Assembly: GCF_003063375.1 (NCBI RefSeq)
Contig: NZ_NERY01000002.1
Location: 1 to 64,000 of the forward strand
Direction: 5' to 3'
Length of the DNA stretch: 64,000 nucleotides
Source: Limnohabitans sp. MMS-10A-178
GTDB lineage: Bacteria; Pseudomonadota; Gammaproteobacteria; Burkholderiales; Burkholderiaceae_C
The notes below the pieces were generated by a model. It had not been told where the DNA came from. It saw only the letters and a program-made list of their open reading frames with translations, and searched no databases. Position 1 is the first letter of the stretch, and every line of letters starts with the position of its first letter. A program made the position numbers and the translations under genes. Below are positions 35,775-44,062 of this stretch, in pieces.

Positions 35775-36128
35775 TCAGGCAAGCACGGGCCATTGAGGCC
35801 GTTCAGGACGTTCACTTGCCATATGAGAAGCAATGACCTGAAGGTGAAGCGGGTGATCGTCAGAGGCTGCTAATGTGGTCTTGCTCAGATCGCTGACCAG
35901 GGCAGCGGCACAACCCATGTGACAAGTGGCACAGTCATGGTCCATGCCCGCCGATTGGGGTGAGTTTTTGCTGGACTCTTGGTGGTCAACTGACGCATGG
36001 TCATGGGTGTGATGTCCCGGGTGGTTGGCGGTCACACCGCTTTCATGCTGGCAATAGCTAGCCACTGCTGCCCAGCTAAATTGCAAGGGTAACAGAACCA
36101 GCAAGAAGATTGCCAAGAACTTTTTCAT
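35775..36128 (-). CDS. czcI: CzcI-like periplasmic His/Cys-rich protein (cluster 2)
   Basis: 117 residues. The signal peptide LAIFLLVLLPLQFSWAAVA and the following SYCQHESG match, as I remember it, the start of CzcI of Cupriavidus. A His-rich stretch (HPGHHTHDHASVDHQ) and CATCHMGCAAA provide metal ligands, and the protein ends PERPQWPVLA. First gene of the czc part of the minus-strand cluster, about 100 bases after cadA. CzcI is a periplasmic modulator of czc expression in Cupriavidus; here that is inference. Confidence 0.8.
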   Translation of the reverse strand: MKKFLAIFLLVLLPLQFSWAAVASYCQHESGVTANHPGHHTHDHASVDHQESSKNSPQSAGMDHDCATCHMGCAAALVSDLSKTTLAASDDHPLHLQVIASHMASERPERPQWPVLA

Positions 36129-36231
36129 AAGTTAATAGTTTAGTCGATTCAGGCTTTCGGCGCCACTTCCCCAGTCGTTGACCTCAGGAATTTTGAGGTC
36201 AATGGGGCGAGCTGGTGGCGGCCAAGAGCCA

Positions 36232-38472
36232 TCACTTGGCGGTCTTGAGAAGGCGCAGCCCATTGAAAACCACCAACAAGCTTGCGCCCATGTCGGCAAA
36301 GACCGCCATCCACATAGACGCGTCATCAAAGATGGCCATGAGCAGGAATACCGCCTTGATGCCCAGAGCCAGGGTGATGTTCTGCCACAAAATGACATGG
36401 GTCCGTTTGGATAGGCGAATCGTCTCGGGCAATCGGTGCAGGTCGTCGTTCATGACGACGACGTCAGCCGCTTCCATAGCTGTGTGAGTGCCCGCAGCGC
36501 CCATCGCAAAGCCAATGTTCGCCTTTGCAAGTGCCGGGGCATCATTGATGCCGTCACCGGTCATGGCCGTCACACCGTATTTTCCTTGGAACTCTTCAAT
36601 CGCCTTGAGCTTGTCCTCAGGCAGCAGGTTGCCTCGGATTTCTGAAATGCCTGCCAAGTGTCCGACGGTGCGCGCCGTTGCGGCGTTATCACCGGTCAAC
36701 ATGATGGGAACGACCCCCAGCGCCTTCATCTCGGAAATGGCCTCGATAGATGACGGTTTGATCGTGTCCGCTACAGCGAACAGCGCGATCACCCGGTCCC
36801 GATTAGCCAAAATGGTCACAGTTCGTCCTGCCTCTTCATGAACTGCGAGGCGTGCTTCCAATGGCGCAGAACACTGGCCGCGCTCTTCGATCCAGCGGTG
36901 ATTGGCCAGGATGTAGGGGTGGCCATCGATAACCCCCTGGACGCCACGACCTGCGACAGCTTCAAATGCTTCGACTTCTTGGGCTTGTACCGCTAGGCCT
37001 TGAGCAATCGCTTTCGAGACGGGGTGGTCTGAACGCGCAGCCAGGCTCTTTGCGAGCAGTTCTACCCGTTGCTCAGGCTCGTCGGGCGCGATGGGCTCGA
37101 ACGCCACTAATTTGGGCTTCCCTTCGGTGATGGTGCCGGTTTTGTCCAGGGCGACGGCTTTGATCTTTCGGGCCTCCTCCAGGTAAACCCCTCCCTTGAT
37201 CAAGATGCCCCGGCGTGCGCCGGCGGCCAGACCACTCACCACCGAAACAGGTGTGGAGATGACCAAGGCGCAAGGGCATGCAATCACCAGCAAGACCAGA
37301 GCCTTGTAGACCGCTTCAAGCCACGTGAGCCCTGCCACCCAGGGCATCAGGACGGCAACCAGCAGTGCAAGGGCGAAGACCGCAGGTGTGTAGATCGCGG
37401 CGAACTGGTCAACGAATCGCTGCGTCGGTGCGCGGGTGGCCTGAGCTTCCTCGACGGCTTTAATGATCCGGCTGAGCGTGCTGTCCGAGGCTGCAGACGT
37501 GACCCGGATCTCCAGAGCAGATGCCTGGTTGATGGTTCCGGCAAAAACCTCATCACCAGGTCCCTTGTCCACCGGCAGGCTTTCGCCTGTCACAGGTGAC
37601 TGATCGACTGCGCTCTGACCCGCCAGTACGGTGCCATCAAGCGGAACACGCTCACCCGGAGCGATACGTACCACGGAGTTCAGCGCAACAGATTTGACGC
37701 CAATCCGAAGCCAGCCACCGTTCTCCTGGCGCACTTCGGCTTGCTCGGGGGACAGAGCCAAGAGGCTCTTGATAGCGCCTCGCGCACGATCGACCGCGCG
37801 GGCCTCAATGGCCTCCGCAATGGCGTAGAGCGCCATCACCATGGCTGCCTCGGGCCACTGACCGATCAGGAAGGCGCCTGTGACGGCTACCGACATGAGG
37901 GCGTTGATGTTCAATCGTCCTTGCCGAAGCGCAGCCATCCCCTTTGCGTAGACTCCAAAGCCCGCAAGGAAAATGGCACCCAATGCCATGCCCATGCCAA
38001 GGGCTTTGAGCCAGGTCGTTGCAGGGAAGGCGTACGCGATCGACTCTGCTGCCAATGCCAGGCCGAGCGCGGCCAGAAGTTTTCCCCATACGTCCAAAAA
38101 CGTCGCAGCCGCAGTACGCGTAACCGAAGGGGTGTTGGCGTCTTCGTCGATGGGCTCAGGCTTAAAGCCCGCTTTTCGAATCGCCTGCAGTGCGTCTGGC
38201 AGTGCAGCTTGGCTCGCGGAAATGGTGAGTAGGCGTGCCCCAAGATCGAATCGCAGGGCTTCGATTCCCGGGATGCTATCCACGGCGCGCCGGATCTCGG
38301 ACTCCTCTGAGGCGCAGTCCATGTTGGAGATACGGAACTTTTTCTGTGGATGGTCTGAGTGCATCTGTGCCATGTCCTGGTCAGGTTGCGCCATGGTCGT
38401 GCATGCCACTGCTGAACAGCAGTTTTCACTCTGGCAGATCTGTGGCTTTGTGCTTTCGCAAGATGTAATCAT
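36232..38472 (-). CDS. cadA: P1B-type Zn/Cd/Pb-exporting ATPase
   Basis: 746 residues. Cytoplasmic N-terminus with Cys-rich start (ITSCESTKPQICQSENCC) and an HMA domain around FRISNMDCASEESEIRRAV. The helices follow, with the transport-site motif CPCALVIST in TM6, the phosphorylation motif DKTGTITEG, TGDN and GDGINDAPAL. NADVVVMNDD-type sequence near the end reads AADVVVMNDDL. These are ZntA/CadA/PbrA (P1B-2) features; CPC plus a C-terminal region without the Cu-type Met/Ser motifs argues against copper. GAGG lies 8 bases before the ATG. A cadR gene is divergent and its operator lies between. It heads the minus-strand run that continues into czc cluster 2. Confidence 0.92.
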   Translation of the reverse strand: MITSCESTKPQICQSENCCSAVACTTMAQPDQDMAQMHSDHPQKKFRISNMDCASEESEIRRAVDSIPGIEALRFDLGARLLTISASQAALPDALQAIRKAGFKPEPIDEDANTPSVTRTAAATFLDVWGKLLAALGLALAAESIAYAFPATTWLKALGMGMALGAIFLAGFGVYAKGMAALRQGRLNINALMSVAVTGAFLIGQWPEAAMVMALYAIAEAIEARAVDRARGAIKSLLALSPEQAEVRQENGGWLRIGVKSVALNSVVRIAPGERVPLDGTVLAGQSAVDQSPVTGESLPVDKGPGDEVFAGTINQASALEIRVTSAASDSTLSRIIKAVEEAQATRAPTQRFVDQFAAIYTPAVFALALLVAVLMPWVAGLTWLEAVYKALVLLVIACPCALVISTPVSVVSGLAAGARRGILIKGGVYLEEARKIKAVALDKTGTITEGKPKLVAFEPIAPDEPEQRVELLAKSLAARSDHPVSKAIAQGLAVQAQEVEAFEAVAGRGVQGVIDGHPYILANHRWIEERGQCSAPLEARLAVHEEAGRTVTILANRDRVIALFAVADTIKPSSIEAISEMKALGVVPIMLTGDNAATARTVGHLAGISEIRGNLLPEDKLKAIEEFQGKYGVTAMTGDGINDAPALAKANIGFAMGAAGTHTAMEAADVVVMNDDLHRLPETIRLSKRTHVILWQNITLALGIKAVFLLMAIFDDASMWMAVFADMGASLLVVFNGLRLLKTAK

Positions 38473-38492
38473 GATTTCTTCCTCGTTGAGGT

Positions 38493-38523
38493 ATTAGAAA
38501 CCCTGTAGCCACTTCAGTGTCAA
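38493..38523 (-). promoter_or_regulatory. MerR-type promoter/operator of cadA
   Basis: On the minus strand: -35 TTGACA (38518-38523) and -10 TCTAAT (38493-38498) are separated by 19 bp, the over-long spacing that MerR-family activators correct by twisting the DNA. The spacer holds an imperfect dyad, ACACTGAAG (38512-38520) and CTACAGGGT (38500-38508), 7 of 9 positions matching in inverted comparison. Placed correctly for cadA; the same dyad would also cover the start of cadR. Confidence 0.82.
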
Positions 38524-38575
38524 GTGGCTAAAATCGCTCGAGAATCAAAGCCAAGTCGCTCACCGAGGTGTGTTC

Positions 38576-39052
38576 ATGAAAATTGGAGATCTCGCCAAGG
38601 CAGCTCATACGCAAGTTGAGACCATCAGGTACTACGAGCGTGAGGAACTACTCGCTCAAACCGCCCGGACAGAAGGTAACTACCGCGTGTACGGACCTGA
38701 GCATGTAGAGCGTTTGTCATTCATCCGGCATTGCCGACGGTTGGACATGACATTGGATGAGATTCGCGCGCTGTTGAAATTTAAAGACTCGCCGCCGAAG
38801 GACTGTTCCGTCATCAACAACTTGGTCGACGAGCACATCAAGCACGTGGCAGTCCGCATCAAGGAACTGAAATCCCTGCAAAAGCAATTGGTCGACCTGC
38901 GTAACAGTTGTGCAGGCGGTGGCGCGGTCGATGAGTGCGGCGTACTTTCGGGCTTGTCGCGGGCATCGCTTGCCGAGCCTGCGACTGATACGCCCTACGA
39001 TGGTCACGTACATGGAACCCACAAGGTTTCCGGGAAACGCAAGTCACCCTGA
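38576..39052 (+). CDS. cadR: MerR-family heavy-metal regulator (CadR/PbrR type)
   Basis: 158 residues from the ATG at 38576 (GAGG 7 bases upstream; the frame opens with a GTG 6 bases earlier). N-terminal winged helix-turn-helix MKIGDLAKAAHTQVETIRYYEREELL, then the long dimerisation helix (NNLVDEHIKHVAVRIKELKSLQKQLVDL). Metal-binding cysteines are in PKDCSVIN and at the end of the helix (RNSC, then DECGVLSGL). The CadR/PbrR layout, with Cys near residues 79 and 113-123, senses Cd, Pb or Zn. Divergent from cadA and most likely its activator. A His-containing tail ends the protein. Confidence 0.92.
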   Translation: MKIGDLAKAAHTQVETIRYYEREELLAQTARTEGNYRVYGPEHVERLSFIRHCRRLDMTLDEIRALLKFKDSPPKDCSVINNLVDEHIKHVAVRIKELKSLQKQLVDLRNSCAGGGAVDECGVLSGLSRASLAEPATDTPYDGHVHGTHKVSGKRKSP

Positions 39053-39165
39053 GGGGATCTCAGGAGAACTACTCGCTGTGTAGTGATGATCCCAAGCTTC
39101 GAAGGTGGCCGCCACGCTCGGGTGTCTTTCATCCCCGTCATGACTCGGTCTAGAACCGGGCGGCG

Positions 39166-41562
39166 TCAGTCGACTTTCGCGGCTCGAAGTCTTAACGCGT
39201 TGGCAATCACGCTTACCGACGACAGCGCCATAGCTGCAGCCGCTACGATCGGAGATAGCAGCAGCCCGAAGAAAGGGTAGAGCACGCCGGCCGCCACTGG
39301 GATACCTGCCACGTTGTAGGCGAAGGACAGAAACAAGTTCTGCCGGATGTTCTTCATGGTGGCGTGCGAGAGCTTGCGTGCCCGCACGATGCCCATAAGG
39401 TCCCCCTTTAGCAGCGTGATTCCCGAGCTTTCCATGGCTACGTCGGTCCCGGTGCCCATGGCAATGCCCACCTCGGCGGCAGCCAGGGCTGGCGCGTCGT
39501 TGACCCCGTCACCGGCCATTGCCACCACGCGGCCTTCGCTGCGCAGCCGCTGCACGATCTTGGCTTTGTCCTCGGGGAAGATCTCGGCCACCACCTCGTC
39601 GATCCCAAGTTCCTTCGCTACCGCCAAGGCCGTCGTGCGGCCATCCCCCGTGAGCATGACGATGCGCACGCCGGCCTCGCGCAGACTCCTGAGGGCGGCA
39701 GGGGTCGTGGCCTTGATGGGGTCGGCGATGGCCACAAAGCCGGCGAGCCGACCGTCCAGCGCCACGAAGATCACCGTGGCCGCTTGGGTACGCTGCAGTT
39801 CGGCGGCGGCCTGGAGCGGAGTCACATCGACACCATGCTCGGCCAGGAACTTGGCAGCGCCGGATACCAGAGCCACGTTGCCCACCTTGCCCAGCACGCC
39901 TTTGCCCACGGGCGAGTCAAAGTCGGTGACCTCGACCAGGGGCAAGTGGCGCTCTTGCGCGGCAGCCACCACGGCCATGGCCAGCGGATGCTCGCTGGCG
40001 CGCTCTACGCTGGCCAGCTTGACCAGGAGATCATCGGGCAAGAACCCGGGCGCGGGCTCGATGTGAACCACGCGAGGACGCCCCTCGGTCAGCGTCCCCG
40101 TCTTGTCGACCACCAGCGTGTCGACTTTTTCCATGCGCTCCAGAGCCTCAGCGTCGCGAATCAGCACGCCATGCAGGGCACCTTGGCCCACGCCGACCAT
40201 GATGGACATGGGTGTGGCCAGCCCCAGTGCGCAGGGGCAGGCGATGATGAGCACGGCCACAGAGGTGATGAGCGCATAGGAAAATGCCGGACTCGGCCCC
40301 CACAGCAGCCACACGACAAATGTGAGCAGAGCAACCGCAATCACGACCGGTACGAACCATGCCGAGACCATGTCCGCCATCCGCTGAATGGGGGCGCGGC
40401 TGCGCTGGGCGGCGGCCACCATGTGCACGATCTGCGAGAGCAGGGTGTCGGCGCCAACTTTCTCAGCCCGCATCACGAAGCCGCCGGTCTGATTCATAGT
40501 GCCGGCCGTGACTTTGGAACCCGGCGCCTTGACCGCGGGCATGGGCTCGCCCGTGACCATGGACTCGTCCACCGTGCCCTTGCCTTCAGTGAGTTCACCA
40601 TCCACCGGTACCTTCTCGCCGGGGCGCACGCGCAGCAGTTCGCCCACCTGGATGGTGTCGATAGGCACCGTTTCATCGATACCGCTGGCCGACACACGAA
40701 CCGCCGTTTTGGGTGCCAGGTCGAGCAAGGCCTTGATGGCCCCGGAGGTTTTCTCCCGCGCCCTGAGTTCGAGCACCTGCCCGAGCAGCACCAGCACGGT
40801 GATCACGGCAGCGGCCTCAAAGTAGATCGCGACGGCACCCTCCTGGCCGCGCAACTCGGCCGGGAACAAGCCAGGCGCGAGCGTGCCGAACATGCTGTAG
40901 ATCCAGGCCGCACCCGTGCCCATGGCAATGAGCGTGAACATGTTGAGGCTGCGATGCTGGATGGAGGCCCACCCCCGCACGAAGAAGGGCCAGCCGGCCC
41001 AGAGCACGACGGGCGTTCCCAGCAGCATCTGGATCAGATTGGAAGTCTGAGCTCCGACGAGATGCTTGATGTCGAGCAGGTGCCCCCCCATCTCCAGCGC
41101 CAGCACGGGCAAGGACAGCACCAGGCCGATCCAGAAGCGCCGCGTCATGTCGCGCAATTCGGCGCTTTCGCCGGACGTCCCTGTCGCGATCACCGGCTCC
41201 AGCGCCATGCCACAGATGGGACAGTTGCCCGGACCCATCTGCCGCACCTGGGGATGCATAGGGCAGGTGAACGCGACGTCGTGGTCCGCAGCGGTTACCG
41301 AATCGCTGACGGGCTTGGATGGAGGCACTGCTTTGTGATGCCCATGGTGATGGTGGTCTGCCATGTGACTGGAGCCGGTGCCCTCAAGCTCCAGATTCAT
41401 GCCGCAGATCGGGCACTGTCCCGGCGCAGGCTGCCGAACTTCAGGGTGCATGGGGCAGGTGTAGGCCTGTCCAGCGGCGACCGTGCTGGCCTGGTGCGTC
41501 ATGAGGGGCCGGTCAGGAGCGCCCGGCTCGGAAGTACTTTTCAAGTCAGGGTGACGTTGCAC
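39166..41562 (-). CDS. copA: Cu+-exporting P1B-1 ATPase with two N-terminal YHS-like metal motifs
   Basis: 798 residues from a GTG at 41560-41562, chosen because AAGGAG lies 6 bases upstream; the open frame goes on to 41700 but overlaps the upstream gene. Two N-terminal heavy-metal-binding motifs, [22 protein letters not shown] and a near copy starting [18 protein letters not shown], are separated by a His-rich linker ([11 protein letters not shown]). Transport motif [38 protein letters not shown] and a C-terminal helix pair ([31 protein letters not shown]) mark a copper pump. It is the last gene of the minus-strand copper operon and converges on cadR. Composition is strongly GC-rich. Confidence 0.92.
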   Translation of the reverse strand: MQRHPDLKSTSEPGAPDRPLMTHQASTVAAGQAYTCPMHPEVRQPAPGQCPICGMNLELEGTGSSHMADHHHHGHHKAVPPSKPVSDSVTAADHDVAFTCPMHPQVRQMGPGNCPICGMALEPVIATGTSGESAELRDMTRRFWIGLVLSLPVLALEMGGHLLDIKHLVGAQTSNLIQMLLGTPVVLWAGWPFFVRGWASIQHRSLNMFTLIAMGTGAAWIYSMFGTLAPGLFPAELRGQEGAVAIYFEAAAVITVLVLLGQVLELRAREKTSGAIKALLDLAPKTAVRVSASGIDETVPIDTIQVGELLRVRPGEKVPVDGELTEGKGTVDESMVTGEPMPAVKAPGSKVTAGTMNQTGGFVMRAEKVGADTLLSQIVHMVAAAQRSRAPIQRMADMVSAWFVPVVIAVALLTFVVWLLWGPSPAFSYALITSVAVLIIACPCALGLATPMSIMVGVGQGALHGVLIRDAEALERMEKVDTLVVDKTGTLTEGRPRVVHIEPAPGFLPDDLLVKLASVERASEHPLAMAVVAAAQERHLPLVEVTDFDSPVGKGVLGKVGNVALVSGAAKFLAEHGVDVTPLQAAAELQRTQAATVIFVALDGRLAGFVAIADPIKATTPAALRSLREAGVRIVMLTGDGRTTALAVAKELGIDEVVAEIFPEDKAKIVQRLRSEGRVVAMAGDGVNDAPALAAAEVGIAMGTGTDVAMESSGITLLKGDLMGIVRARKLSHATMKNIRQNLFLSFAYNVAGIPVAAGVLYPFFGLLLSPIVAAAAMALSSVSVIANALRLRAAKVD

Positions 41563-41615
41563 GCCGTTCTCCTTGTGGTTTTTCTCGCTGGCTTCAACGT
41601 CTTCGGGGCCGATCT

Positions 41616-41903
41616 CTAACTGGCCAGTAGGCGTACCCCCATCCAGCCGGCCAGACCGATCAGGCAAGCCCAGCACAGCCAGAAGAGGGCGCGTTCCCAC
41701 CGCAGTGGCGGGCCTGCACGATTTTCCAGCCTGTACTTGAGGGTCATGCCCGCCCCGTGCACCAGCAGGCCCACGATCAAGAGCGCCACCGCGAAGCGCT
41801 GAAGCACTTTAGGCACGAGCAGTGCGAGCCCCGCCCCCAAGACGATGGCGCCCAAGCCGGAGGCGAGCTCAGCGGCCTTGATGGTCGATGACGGACTTCT
41901 CAT
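41616..41903 (-). CDS. small integral membrane protein of the copper operon
   Basis: 95 residues from the ATG at 41901-41903; the frame extends to 42011 without a better start. Three hydrophobic stretches ([55 protein letters not shown]). The start overlaps the end of the methyltransferase gene by 35 bases, so it is translated with it. Not recognised as a named family; small membrane proteins of this kind occur in copper islands beside CopA. Confidence 0.6.
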   Translation of the reverse strand: MRSPSSTIKAAELASGLGAIVLGAGLALLVPKVLQRFAVALLIVGLLVHGAGMTLKYRLENRAGPPLRWERALFWLCWACLIGLAGWMGVRLLAS

Positions 41904-42537
41904 GCTTGGCGCGTCGAGGAATGAATCGGGGCGTGATGGCTGCATAGCGCTGCCAAGCCTCACCAAACGCTGCTTCAGAGTCGCGCTCTTCGCTGATGGC
42001 CAGGCGGACATACATGACCACCAGCACGGGGAACATGGCCAGCGTCAACAGCGTGGGCCACTGCAGAAGGAATCCCGCCATGATGGCAACGAAACCGATG
42101 TACTGAGGGTGACGCACGACGCGGTAGGGGCCTGTTGTGGCCAGTTCATGTCGGCGTTGGGCCTGGTAGAGCACGTGCCAGGCATTAGATAGCAGCCAGA
42201 AGCCGCCCCCGATGAATACAAAGCTCAGGATATGCATCACTCCGCCGTGCGGGTCGCCTTGCTGGTCGGTGAGCAGCCACCAGAGGTGGCCCGCCTCGTG
42301 TCCAAAGAGGTTGACGTCCGGAAAGCGTTGGCCCAGCCAACCCGAAAGTAGGTAGATCGTGAGCGGAAAACCATACATCTCGGCGAACAGTGCCACGATG
42401 AAGCCGGTGTAGGCCCCAAAGCTGCGCCAATCGCGCAAGGTGGTGGGCTTGAAAAAACTGTAGGCAAAGCCCACGAACACGCCCACGTTGAGGAACACCA
42501 GCCCCCACAGCCCATAGTCATTGCTCGCGCTGGTCAC
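41869..42537 (-). CDS. isoprenylcysteine carboxyl methyltransferase-like membrane protein
   Basis: 222 residues from the GTG at 42535-42537, which has AAGGA 7 bases upstream; a longer start at 42585 lies deep in the preceding gene. Four to five helices, then the conserved ICMT/PEMT C-terminal segment [20 protein letters not shown], with [27 protein letters not shown] ending it. ICMT-family enzymes methylate lipids or thiols with S-adenosylmethionine in the membrane. Such genes recur beside DUF2933 and copper ATPase genes, and the overlap with both neighbours here implies a role in metal stress. Substrate unknown. Confidence 0.82.
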   Translation of the reverse strand: MTSASNDYGLWGLVFLNVGVFVGFAYSFFKPTTLRDWRSFGAYTGFIVALFAEMYGFPLTIYLLSGWLGQRFPDVNLFGHEAGHLWWLLTDQQGDPHGGVMHILSFVFIGGGFWLLSNAWHVLYQAQRRHELATTGPYRVVRHPQYIGFVAIMAGFLLQWPTLLTLAMFPVLVVMYVRLAISEERDSEAAFGEAWQRYAAITPRFIPRRAKHEKSVIDHQGR

Positions 42538-42787
42538 GGCTAGGTCCTTCCTTGTGGTCTTTGTGGCCCTGACCGGATCCCCCATGACCCCCGTGCCCGT
42601 GACCCTTGTGCATGAATAGATGCATCACGGGGCAAGCCAGCAAGAGCAGGTAGGGCAGCGCGCCGAACAGGTGAGCCCGGTGCTCCGTGAGTAGAAAGTA
42701 GCCACCCACCAGGGCCGCGACCAGCAGGCTCAAGCCGGCGGGCGACTTCCAAAAGGACGGGGGGCCGTCAGGCTGGGATTGGTTCAT
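42518..42787 (-). CDS. DUF2933 family small membrane protein
   Basis: 89 residues. Two helices (GLSLLVAALVGGYFLL; ALPYLLLLACPVMHLFMH) with the HRAHLFG between them, then a His/Gly-rich tail HKGHGHGGHGGSGQGH, all typical of DUF2933. AGG lies before the ATG. The C-terminal end overlaps the start of the next gene by 20 bases. The His tail should face the cytoplasm or periplasm to bind copper or other metal; the function has not been defined. Confidence 0.85.
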   Translation of the reverse strand: MNQSQPDGPPSFWKSPAGLSLLVAALVGGYFLLTEHRAHLFGALPYLLLLACPVMHLFMHKGHGHGGHGGSGQGHKDHKEGPSRDQREQ

Positions 42788-42834
42788 GAAAGCCTCCTGT
42801 CAGTGACAAGTTACTAGCCGAGTTAATTGCCGAG

Positions 42835-43362
42835 TTACTTGCCGGGCCTGGCCGCCTCGCGGTCCACCATCATCTGCATCATCTGCTCCATCATGGCCAT
42901 GCGGCGCTCCATCTGCATGTGCATGTTCATCATCCCGCTCATGCCCGCCATGCCGGACGCTCCACCTGCACTGGCCGCTGGCGTTTGGCCCGTGCCAGCC
43001 TGGGCTGTTGGCGGCATCATGCCCATGCCCCCCGGCGCCGAGCCGCCGGGGCCACCGCCCATCCGGCCCATCATGGCCATGCCGGACTGCATCAACTTCA
43101 TGTGCTCGTCCATCAGTTTGGCCCGCTCGGCCGGGCTCTTGGCGGCCTGCATCTTCTGGTGCATGTCCTGCATGGCCTTCATCTGCTGGTTGATGGCCTC
43201 GGGACTGGGTGCTGCGCTAGGCGTGGAGGAATTTGCTGCAGCAGTGCTGCCGGCTGGGTGATGTGCCGAATGATCCTCTTCGGCCTTGGGTGTTTGCGCG
43301 AAGGCAATTCCAGAGATGACAGCTGTGGCCACTGTGGTGGCAGCAAGAATTCGTGTTCGCAT
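42835..43362 (-). CDS. Met/His-rich periplasmic metal-binding protein
   Basis: 175 residues from the ATG at 43360-43362, with AAGGAG upstream; an alternative in-frame start at 43392 adds a basic stretch. Signal peptide (ILAATTVATAVISGIAFAQ), a small His motif (DHSAHH), a helical part and then a Met-rich C-terminal half (GMAMMGRMGG; GMAGMSGMMNMHMQMERRMAMMEQMMQMM). Such Met clusters bind Cu+ in the periplasm. First gene of the minus-strand group running through DUF2933, methyltransferase and the copper ATPase. Confidence 0.78.
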   Translation of the reverse strand: MRTRILAATTVATAVISGIAFAQTPKAEEDHSAHHPAGSTAAANSSTPSAAPSPEAINQQMKAMQDMHQKMQAAKSPAERAKLMDEHMKLMQSGMAMMGRMGGGPGGSAPGGMGMMPPTAQAGTGQTPAASAGGASGMAGMSGMMNMHMQMERRMAMMEQMMQMMVDREAARPGK

Positions 43363-43560
43363 GATGAGTTTCTCCTTGAGTTTCAACTGCACTATCCGTG
43401 CCTCAGTGCAGTTGCTCTTTGATCTGCGTCAAGCTTCTGTGCTCTCTTGCTTGAAAAGCCAGAAGCAAGCTCTTGCGCCGGACGAAGGCTCCCCAACAGA
43501 CATGTGCTGCAAGAGTGTCGTTTTTATCTCTGGGGCCGATGGCTCAATGTCCTGCAGCGA

Positions 43561-43896
43561 TCAAGCCATCTCGGCCATCTTCCGGCATTCATCGGCACAT
43601 CGCATGCAGGCTTGTGCGCAGTCTTGACAGTGCTGCATCTGATGTTTGGCACATTCGTCGCCGCACATTTGGCATACCTGAGCACAGGCAGAACAGACTT
43701 GCTTCGACGTTTCGCTGGCTCGTCCCATCACAGAAGCGGCAAGTGCGCAGATTTCCGCGCAATCAATATCCAGTGCGATGCACTTGGCCATTGCCTTTAC
43801 CTCTTGCTCCTGAAGGCAAGACGCTGCGCAGTGATTACATGCCTGCGCACACTCGTAGCAAGTGGTGACGCACGACGAAAATTGCTGATGGGGCAT
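43561..43896 (-). CDS. Csp-type four-helix-bundle copper storage protein (DUF326)
   Basis: 111 residues from the ATG at 43894-43896, with a perfect GAAGGAGA ribosome site. About 19 cysteines in C-x2-C, C-x3-C and C-x6-C spacings along helices: SSCVTTCYECAQACNHCAASC, then KCIALDIDCAEIC, QVCSACAQVCQMCGDEC and HCQDCAQACMRCADEC. This is the Csp/DUF326 pattern, in which a tube of cysteines stores many Cu+ ions. No signal peptide, so it is cytosolic like Csp3 and could buffer copper inside the cell. Separate from the neighbouring operon, between the Met-rich gene and cusS. The 43897-44062 gap shows nothing clear. Confidence 0.88.
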   Translation of the reverse strand: MPHQQFSSCVTTCYECAQACNHCAASCLQEQEVKAMAKCIALDIDCAEICALAASVMGRASETSKQVCSACAQVCQMCGDECAKHQMQHCQDCAQACMRCADECRKMAEMA

Positions 43897-44062
43897 TGAA
43901 ATCTCCTTCGGTTGTGAAGCTGCACGGTCCAACTGGGAACGCATCAGGTGCCAGCCCACACGCTCAGGCGGGCTTATCACTCAACCAAGTTAAATCGCGG
44001 CAGTTTTTAAGACTGTAGGAGTCGGCCTTAAGCCCGGGCCGGTAAGGTGTGGATTGAGTAGT

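Noticed and set aside
39784..41619. 611-codon plus-strand frame opposite the copper ATPase
   Set aside because: Antisense to copA in a GC-rich gene; His/Gly/Arg-rich shadow translation with no domains.
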